This document shows positions 58,856-64,000 of a stretch of DNA of 64,000 bases, one piece after another. The notes beneath the pieces were generated by a model, which saw nothing but the letters and a program-made list of their open reading frames with translations, was not told the DNA's origin and ran no database searches. The first letter of the stretch is position 1, and every line of letters starts with the position of its first letter. The DNA is from Chloroflexota bacterium (GTDB lineage Bacteria; Chloroflexota; Limnocylindria; QHBO01), in assembly GCA_003243965.1 (NCBI GenBank), contig QHBO01000016.1:225826-289825 (forward strand), given 5' to 3'. Both the position numbers and the translations under genes were made by a program.

Positions 58856-59386
58856 TCAGCTCAGGCGGACCCGGCTGTCCAGAAACAGGTAGGTACGCCA
58901 GGCGCCGTTGCGCTCGTCGGAAAGGTACGTCCCGAACAGGTAGCGCACGTCGGCGCGAGGGGCACGGGGCTCGCGCAGCAGGCTCATGCGCGCCTCGGCG
59001 AGCGTCTTGGCCCCCTTGCGGTGGTTGCAGCTGCGACATGCGGCCACCAGGTTGTCCCATTCGTGCCTGCCGCCGCGGTGTTTGGGAACGACATGATCGA
59101 TGGTCAGGTCGCGTCCCGGGGCGCCGCAGTACTGGCAGACGTGTCGGTCGCGCGCGAGGACCTCGCGACGCGACAGCTTGACCCGTGGCCGCGGCCGTCT
59201 GACGAGGTACACGAGCCGGATCACCGATGGCGCGGCAATGGCGGTCGTGGGCGTATGGATCACCTGGTGGTTGCGCTCCAGCAGTTCTGCCTTCTCGGCT
59301 CCGAGCAGGTTGAAGGCACGCCTGATATCACAGACGTTGAGCGGTTCGTAATTCTGGTTGAGGACGAGCACCGGTGCGTTGAACAC
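58856..59386 (-). CDS. HNH endonuclease
   Basis: 176 residues. N-terminal VLVLNQNYEPLNV and VYLVRRPRP are typical of the stand-alone HNH family; the nuclease core has CQYCGAPGRDLTIDHVVPKHRGGRHEWDN split by zinc-binding CRSCNHRKG. GGAGG lies 1-2 nt before the ATG spacing, with TATGAT upstream. Biological target unknown; not next to a phage or restriction gene. Confidence 0.88.
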   Translation of the reverse strand: MFNAPVLVLNQNYEPLNVCDIRRAFNLLGAEKAELLERNHQVIHTPTTAIAAPSVIRLVYLVRRPRPRVKLSRREVLARDRHVCQYCGAPGRDLTIDHVVPKHRGGRHEWDNLVAACRSCNHRKGAKTLAEARMSLLREPRAPRADVRYLFGTYLSDERNGAWRTYLFLDSRVRLS

Positions 59387-59731
59387 GCCATGCCTCCAGC
59401 GTGGCGATCATAGCAACCAATCCCCCTCTGTTCCGCACGCGGAGGGGCTCTCCGGGCTGTACCTCGATGGCGCGCCCTCGGCGTCCCGCCGAGCGGGCAA
59501 TCGGCGCCGGAGATGGACCCGTCCGGGCGCTCCGGCGTCGGATTCCCGTGGACTGCGCAGACCGATGCGTGAGCCGGCCGGAAAGGCTCTCTGGAGCGCC
59601 CGCTTGCCAACCGGGCGTCAACCGGTCACTCCCGTGGAGTCACGCAGGATGCACGAGTACAATTCGCCCCAGAGCGGTCGAGCGCGTGGCGCCGGGCCGC
59701 GAACATTCACCATCGGTGAGATGAACGGCTG
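59387..59731. other. Intergenic stretch upstream of pdxS
   Basis: About 345 bp with no credible gene. It contains the pdxS -10 TACAAT (59658-59663) with a poor -35, a palindrome TCACC-ATC-GGTGA (59707-59719) overlapping the ribosome site, and several GC-rich inverted segments between 59420 and 59600 that could form a structured RNA. No known RNA family is recognised. Confidence 0.45.
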
Positions 59732-60622
59732 ATGACAACCATCCAATCCAGCACCTTTGCGACCAAGGTCGGACTGGCGCGCATGCTCTCCGGCGGCGTG
59801 ATCATGGACGTCGTCACCGCCGAACAGGCGAGGATCGCCGAGGAGGCGGGGGCGGTGGCCGTTATGGCCCTCGAGCGGGTCCCGTCGGATATCCGCAAGT
59901 TCGGCGGGGTGGCGCGCATGAGCGACCCGCGGCTGATCCAGGAGATCAAGGCGGCGGTGTCGATCCCGGTGATGGCCAAGTGCCGGATCGGGCACTTCGC
60001 CGAGGCGCAGGTGCTCGAGGCGCTCGAGGTGGATTACATCGACGAGTCCGAGGTGCTGACACCTGCCGATGAGGAGCACCACATCGACAAGCACGGGTTC
60101 CGCGTGCCGTTCGTGTGCGGCTGCCGGGATCTCGGAGAGGCGCTCCGCCGCATCGGAGAAGGGGCGGCCCTGATTCGCACCAAGGGAGAGGCCGGTACCG
60201 GGAACATCGTCGAGGCGGTGCGCCACATGCGGGCGGTGCAGAAGGGGATTCGGCAGCTGCAGTCGATGCGCCCCGACGAGCTGTTCGCCGCGGCCAAGGA
60301 GCTGCGCGCCCCCTACGAGCTGGTGCGCCAGACCGCCGAGCTGGGGGAGCTGCCGGTGCCCAACTTCTCGGCGGGCGGCGTGGCAACCCCTGCCGACGCG
60401 AGCCTGATGCGCCAGCTGGGGGCCCAGGCGGTGTTCGTCGGAAGCGGCATCTTCAAGAGCGAGAACCCGGAGCGTTACGCTCGGGCGATCGTCAAGGCCA
60501 CCACGCAGTTCGACAATCCGGAGGTCCTGGTGGAGGTCAGCGCGGGCCTCGGCGAGCCGATGCGCGGACTGGAGCTCTCCGAGATTCCGGTCGAGGAACG
60601 CCTGGCCGTTCGCGGCTGGTAG
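59732..60622 (+). CDS. pdxS: Pyridoxal 5'-phosphate synthase, PdxS subunit
   Basis: 296-residue lyase that forms PLP from ribose 5-phosphate, glyceraldehyde 3-phosphate and ammonia from Pdx[44 protein letters not shown] and [11 protein letters not shown] carry the active-site lysines; [24 protein letters not shown] and [10 protein letters not shown] follow. All as expected. pdxT starts 8 nt after its stop. Confidence 0.96.
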   Translation: MTTIQSSTFATKVGLARMLSGGVIMDVVTAEQARIAEEAGAVAVMALERVPSDIRKFGGVARMSDPRLIQEIKAAVSIPVMAKCRIGHFAEAQVLEALEVDYIDESEVLTPADEEHHIDKHGFRVPFVCGCRDLGEALRRIGEGAALIRTKGEAGTGNIVEAVRHMRAVQKGIRQLQSMRPDELFAAAKELRAPYELVRQTAELGELPVPNFSAGGVATPADASLMRQLGAQAVFVGSGIFKSENPERYARAIVKATTQFDNPEVLVEVSAGLGEPMRGLELSEIPVEERLAVRGW

Positions 60623-60630
60623 GCGCGTCC

Positions 60631-61266
60631 ATGGCACCTCGCTCGCCCGACGGCGGCGACCTGCGCGGCCCGATCTCGCGGATCGGAGTGCTGGCGCTGC
60701 AGGGCGCGGTTCGCGAGCATGAACGGGCGATCACCGAGATCGGCGCCGAGGCGGTGCGCGTGCGACTGCCACGCGACCTCGCCGGGCTCGATGCGCTGGT
60801 CCTGCCCGGCGGCGAGAGCACGACGATGCGGAAGCTGATCGATGCCTACGGGCTCCGCGAGCCGATCCTGGCGCTGGCCCACGCGGGGGCGCCGATGCTC
60901 GGCACCTGTGCCGGCATGATCCTGCTGGCCGACCGGATCATCGACGGCGACGAGCCGGTCTTCCGGCTGCTCGACCTGGCGGTGCGGCGGAACGGCTACG
61001 GACGGCAGCTGGACTCCTTCGAGGCGGACCTGGAGACGCCCGGGCTGCCTGGCGGGCCGCTGCATGGCGTCTTCATCCGGGCACCGATCGTGGAGGATGT
61101 CGGGCGTGCCGTGGAGATCCTGGCGCGCGACGCAGACGGGCGCCCGGTTGCTGTCCGACAGGGCCAGGTGCTCGCCACGGCCTTCCATCCGGAGCTGACC
61201 TCCGACCGGCGCCTGCATCGCCTTCTTCGTCAGCTGATCGCGGACCGTGCGGAGGCGCGGCGATGA
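60631..61266 (+). CDS. pdxT: Pyridoxal 5'-phosphate synthase glutaminase, PdxT subunit
   Basis: 211-residue class I glutamine amidotransferase supplying ammonia to PdxS. VLALQGAVREHERAI, LVLPGGESTTMRKLI, nucleophile LGTCAGMILLAD and FHPELTSD with the catalytic His-Glu. An N-terminal extension of about 15 residues is unusual but harmless. The acetyltransferase gene overlaps its stop by 4 nt. Confidence 0.94.
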   Translation: MAPRSPDGGDLRGPISRIGVLALQGAVREHERAITEIGAEAVRVRLPRDLAGLDALVLPGGESTTMRKLIDAYGLREPILALAHAGAPMLGTCAGMILLADRIIDGDEPVFRLLDLAVRRNGYGRQLDSFEADLETPGLPGGPLHGVFIRAPIVEDVGRAVEILARDADGRPVAVRQGQVLATAFHPELTSDRRLHRLLRQLIADRAEARR

Positions 61267-62333
61267 CGGTCGAAGCCGGCACCATCCGGCCGGCACGCCT
61301 CACGGATCGGCCCGCGCTGGCGGACCTCTCGCGCCGCGTCCACCAGTCCCCCGACGCGCATCGGCGCAGCCTGGGAGTGCCCGCTCCATCGGCGACGCGC
61401 TCGCGACTGATGCTCTCGACGCTGATCCCGTCGTGGCTCCCGCTGCGGGCTCCATCGGTCCACCTGGTGGCCGAGGCCGACGGCCAACTGGTCGGCAGCT
61501 GCCGCGCGATCGAGGAGCCGCACCGCGACGACTGGGTGATCATCGAGCTCGACGCGGCCGATGGACCACTGGCGATGGAGATTCGCTACGAGCTGCTGCG
61601 CGCCCTGGTCGAGGAGGGCGGCCGTCGCAACGTGTCCCGCTACCATGCGGCCTGCGCCGACGTGCGGGAGAACCTGGAGCTGTTCGGTCAGGCTGGCTTC
61701 ATGGCCTACGCACAGGAGGAGATCATGTATCGGCCGCCCGAGCCGATGCACGGGCCGCGCTCGTGGATGCGACGCCTGGTGACCGGCGACGGAAACAGCA
61801 TGCGCCGAGTCGACGGTGCGGCGCGACGCGAGGCGGGCAGTGCGCTCCTGGCGGCGGGCGCTCCCGACGCCTGGCATCTGTTCGACCTCTGGTCACACGC
61901 CACGCCGCCGGCGATTGCTCGGGTCGAGGGCTACTCGGCGGCAGACTGGGAAGCGGTCGCGCACGAGGCGATCGTTCCGCGCAGCAGCCTCAATCCGCTG
62001 CTCCACTTCTCCGGCGTGGCGGCCTGGTACGTGCCCCATGACCAGCGCGCCGGTGCCTTCGTCCAGCACGGTTCGTGCAAAGAGGGGCCACACTACCTGC
62101 GCTTTCTGGTGCGGGACGGGATCGATGGCGCGGACCTGCTGCGCGTCGCGCTCGCCGGGCTCGCTCCCGAGGCAATCGCCGCCGGAATCCTGAGCCCGGT
62201 GCGAACATACGAGGTGACCGGGATGCGGGGTGCGCTTGCCACGGGGTTCGAGCCGATCGGTCGGGTCACGCTCCTGGTGCGCGAGGTGCGCGCCCAGATC
62301 CGCCAGCCGGCGATGGTGCCGGCCGTCCATTAG
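61263..62333 (+). CDS. GNAT-family acetyltransferase-like protein
   Basis: 356 residues. The N-terminal 160 residues have GNAT features ([52 protein letters not shown]); the C-terminal half is a second, weaker acyltransferase-like domain ([41 protein letters not shown]). Overlaps pdxT (ATGA). Substrate unknown; the pdxST link may be operon convenience. Confidence 0.7.
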   Translation: MTVEAGTIRPARLTDRPALADLSRRVHQSPDAHRRSLGVPAPSATRSRLMLSTLIPSWLPLRAPSVHLVAEADGQLVGSCRAIEEPHRDDWVIIELDAADGPLAMEIRYELLRALVEEGGRRNVSRYHAACADVRENLELFGQAGFMAYAQEEIMYRPPEPMHGPRSWMRRLVTGDGNSMRRVDGAARREAGSALLAAGAPDAWHLFDLWSHATPPAIARVEGYSAADWEAVAHEAIVPRSSLNPLLHFSGVAAWYVPHDQRAGAFVQHGSCKEGPHYLRFLVRDGIDGADLLRVALAGLAPEAIAAGILSPVRTYEVTGMRGALATGFEPIGRVTLLVREVRAQIRQPAMVPAVH

Positions 62334-62412
62334 CTGCGAGGAACGCGCCACGAGCACGCAACCCAAGGCCCGCCGCCGAGCCGGCAACTCGACAGGAGGC
62401 ATCGCCGCTGAC

Positions 62413-64000
62413 GTGGCCCATCGCGAAACGACCGACGACCTCGACGCGCTGATGCAGGCCCTGCCCGATGAGATCGTCGAGCCGCTGCGTCCGCTCTCCA
62501 CGCGCAACGACCTGCTCGAGGTGGTGATGGACCTCGGGCGGCGACCGCAGGCGCGCTTCACCATGGACGAGAAGGAGCTGCTCGACCGGGAGATCACCGA
62601 TGCCGACATCGCGCACGTGGTGGACCACATCGGCGCCTTCGGGGACGATAACCGCGCGGGAATCGAGCGGACCCTGCATCGGATCAGCGCAATCCGCAAC
62701 CGTGCGGGGAAGGTGGTGGGGCTGACCTGCCGCATCGGCCGGGCGGTCTTCGGCACGATCGACATCGTCCGCGACATCGTCGAGAGCGGACAGAGCATCC
62801 TGATCCTTGGTCGCCCCGGCGTGGGTAAGACGACGATGCTGCGCGAGGTGGCGCGAGTGCTCGCCGCGGACCTCGGCAAGCGGGTGATCGTGGTCGATAC
62901 CAGCAACGAGATCGCCGGCGACGGCGACATCCCGCACCCCGGTATCGGCGACGCGCGGCGGATGCAGGTTCGCACCCCCAACGAGCAGCACGCGGTGATG
63001 ATCGAGGCGGTCGAGAACCACATGCCCGAGGTGATCGTCATCGATGAGATCGGGACCGAGCTCGAGGCCGCCGCGGCGCGCACCATCGCCGAGCGAGGCG
63101 TCCAGCTGGTCGGCACCGCGCACGGCAACACGCTCGACAACCTGATGCTGAACCCGACGCTCTCCGACCTTGTCGGCGGCATCCAGACCGTGACCCTCGG
63201 GGATGAGGAGGCGCGCCGACGCGGGACCCAGAAGAGCGTGCTGGAGCGGAAGGCGCCGCCGACCTTCGACGTGCTGGTCGAGATCGTCGAGCGGGACCGC
63301 TTCATCGTCCACCGCAACGTTGCCGAGACGGTCGACGCCATCCTGCGCGGCCACATGATCCCGCCCGAGTCCCGCTGGCGCGACGAGCGTGGCGAGGTGC
63401 ATGCCGCCACCAAGTACGACTATCGGATCAGTGAGACGAGCTCCGGCAGCCCGGTCTTCGCGCCCCTGGAGCCGATGGGCGGCTACGGGGCGTATTCCCG
63501 CCCGCGACCGGCCAGCAGCGCGAGCGGGGCGGGCGGCGGCCTGCGCGCGCTTCCGACCCGGACCGGGCCGGGGCGCGGGAACGGGCGCGGGCTGAGGCCG
63601 CTCCCCGGCGAGCAGATCGGGGGCGAGCGTGGAGCGCCCGGCTCCCTCCCCGAACCCGAAGAGCGGCTCGAGCCCCCGCCCGGTGCCAGCCACTCGCGGT
63701 CCGCGACCGGGTCGCGCAGGCCAATGACCATCTTCGGCTTCGGCGTCAGCCGAAAGCGCCTCGAGCAGGCCGTTCACGAGCTCGGTGTGCCGGTGACGGT
63801 CGCCCGGGAGCTCGATGACGCCGACGCGGTGGTCACCCTGCGGAATTACTACCGCCGCAAGCCGTCCGCCCTGCGAGAGGCAGAATCGAACGGCATCCCG
63901 ATCTTCGTCCTGAAGACGAACACCACCCTCCAGATGGAGAGCATGCTGGCCAGCGTCTTCGACCTCGAGGCGGACCCGCAGGACGCGGCGCTGCGGGAGA
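62413..64000 (+). CDS. Ycf45-like R3H/AAA ATPase, 5' part
   Basis: Partial: 529 codons from GTG 62413, running off the right edge. An upstream AGGAGG is 13-14 nt away. The ATPase has [21 protein letters not shown] near residue 130, [37 protein letters not shown], and [11 protein letters not shown], the pattern of the chloroplast Ycf45/stage III sporulation AA-like family. A Gly/Pro/Arg-rich linker (about 345-435) precedes a second domain ([15 protein letters not shown]) leading to the R3H region expected beyond the edge. Function: nucleic-acid-linked ATPase, unproven. Confidence 0.82.
   Translation, partial: MAHRETTDDLDALMQALPDEIVEPLRPLSTRNDLLEVVMDLGRRPQARFTMDEKELLDREITDADIAHVVDHIGAFGDDNRAGIERTLHRISAIRNRAGKVVGLTCRIGRAVFGTIDIVRDIVESGQSILILGRPGVGKTTMLREVARVLAADLGKRVIVVDTSNEIAGDGDIPHPGIGDARRMQVRTPNEQHAVMIEAVENHMPEVIVIDEIGTELEAAAARTIAERGVQLVGTAHGNTLDNLMLNPTLSDLVGGIQTVTLGDEEARRRGTQKSVLERKAPPTFDVLVEIVERDRFIVHRNVAETVDAILRGHMIPPESRWRDERGEVHAATKYDYRISETSSGSPVFAPLEPMGGYGAYSRPRPASSASGAGGGLRALPTRTGPGRGNGRGLRPLPGEQIGGERGAPGSLPEPEERLEPPPGASHSRSATGSRRPMTIFGFGVSRKRLEQAVHELGVPVTVARELDDADAVVTLRNYYRRKPSALREAESNGIPIFVLKTNTTLQMESMLASVFDLEADPQDAALRE

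Noticed and set aside
62266..63777. Long antisense frames opposite the Ycf45-like ATPase
   Set aside because: The plus-strand reading has Walker A, Walker B and family motifs; the minus frames are compositional shadows of GC-rich coding DNA.

Overview
The window is very GC-rich, gene-dense chromosomal DNA with both strands used in short operons. It has no phage, transposase, integrase or CRISPR signature. Gene content fits a high-GC free-living bacterium: a PASTA-type Ser/Thr kinase, Ku plus an archaeal-type ATP-dependent DNA ligase, the PdxS/PdxT vitamin B6 route, an ECF thiamine transporter, a KGG stress protein, L25/Ctc and a Ycf45-like R3H/AAA ATPase. My best guess is Chloroflexota, possibly the Limnocylindria group. 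This is inference from content; no 16S or other marker is present.

Layout. 1-2.7 kb: a YhaN/YhaO (SbcC/D-like) nuclease pair, three tiny membrane proteins and a Bcp peroxiredoxin. 2.7-9.4 kb: a hydrolase-fold protein with no visible serine nucleophile, a DadA-like oxidoreductase, then a TPP-riboswitch operon (thiamine pyrophosphokinase, YkoE, fused double ATPase, EcfT) and a YbaK deacylase. 9.4-21.3 kb: a coupled envelope trio (beta-propeller, M23 peptidase, lipoprotein), a GIDE-like membrane protein, a large HTH-GAF-GGDEF-HD signalling protein, a WYL regulator, a CYTH protein and an O-antigen-ligase-like protein with TPRs. 21.3-26.5 kb: Ku, a catalytically dead ligase-like protein, OsmC, a NERD-like protein and an intact ATP-dependent ligase. 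26.6-35.9 kb: KGG protein, tRNA-Glu, GalU, PASTA kinase, thioredoxin, a Cys-rich protein, folC-folP-folB and HtrA. 35.9-47.1 kb: two two-component systems, L25, a YbjQ protein, a nitroreductase, a BNR-repeat protein, an ABC exporter and two paralogous secreted proteins with a shared C-terminal motif. 47.2-57.3 kb: tRNA-Thr, endonuclease III, glycerate kinase, a UspA-UspA-GpgS fusion, a second glycosyltransferase, a second dead ligase-like protein, a DEAD-box helicase, GalE and DeoC. 57.3-64 kb: CCA-adding enzyme, HNH nuclease, PdxS-PdxT-GNAT and the 5' part of a Ycf45-like ATPase.

How the genes work together. Thiamine uptake and pyrophosphorylation sit under one TPP riboswitch. Folate steps folC, folP and folB are consecutive. 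The glycerate kinase, GpgS fusion and companion glycosyltransferase suggest glucosylglycerate-type solute or lipopolysaccharide-primer synthesis. Ku and ligase provide minimal end joining.

The most unusual features are two separate ligase-fold proteins that have lost the nucleotidyl-transfer lysine (one coupled to ku), the UspA-GpgS fusion, the paired secreted proteins ending in ADPAGNVDNQF, and a recurrent -10-like hexamer 6-10 nt before start codons without a Shine-Dalgarno, implying many leaderless mRNAs. Starts are judged by eye. Many genes use GTG, and a few appear to use TTG or CTG.
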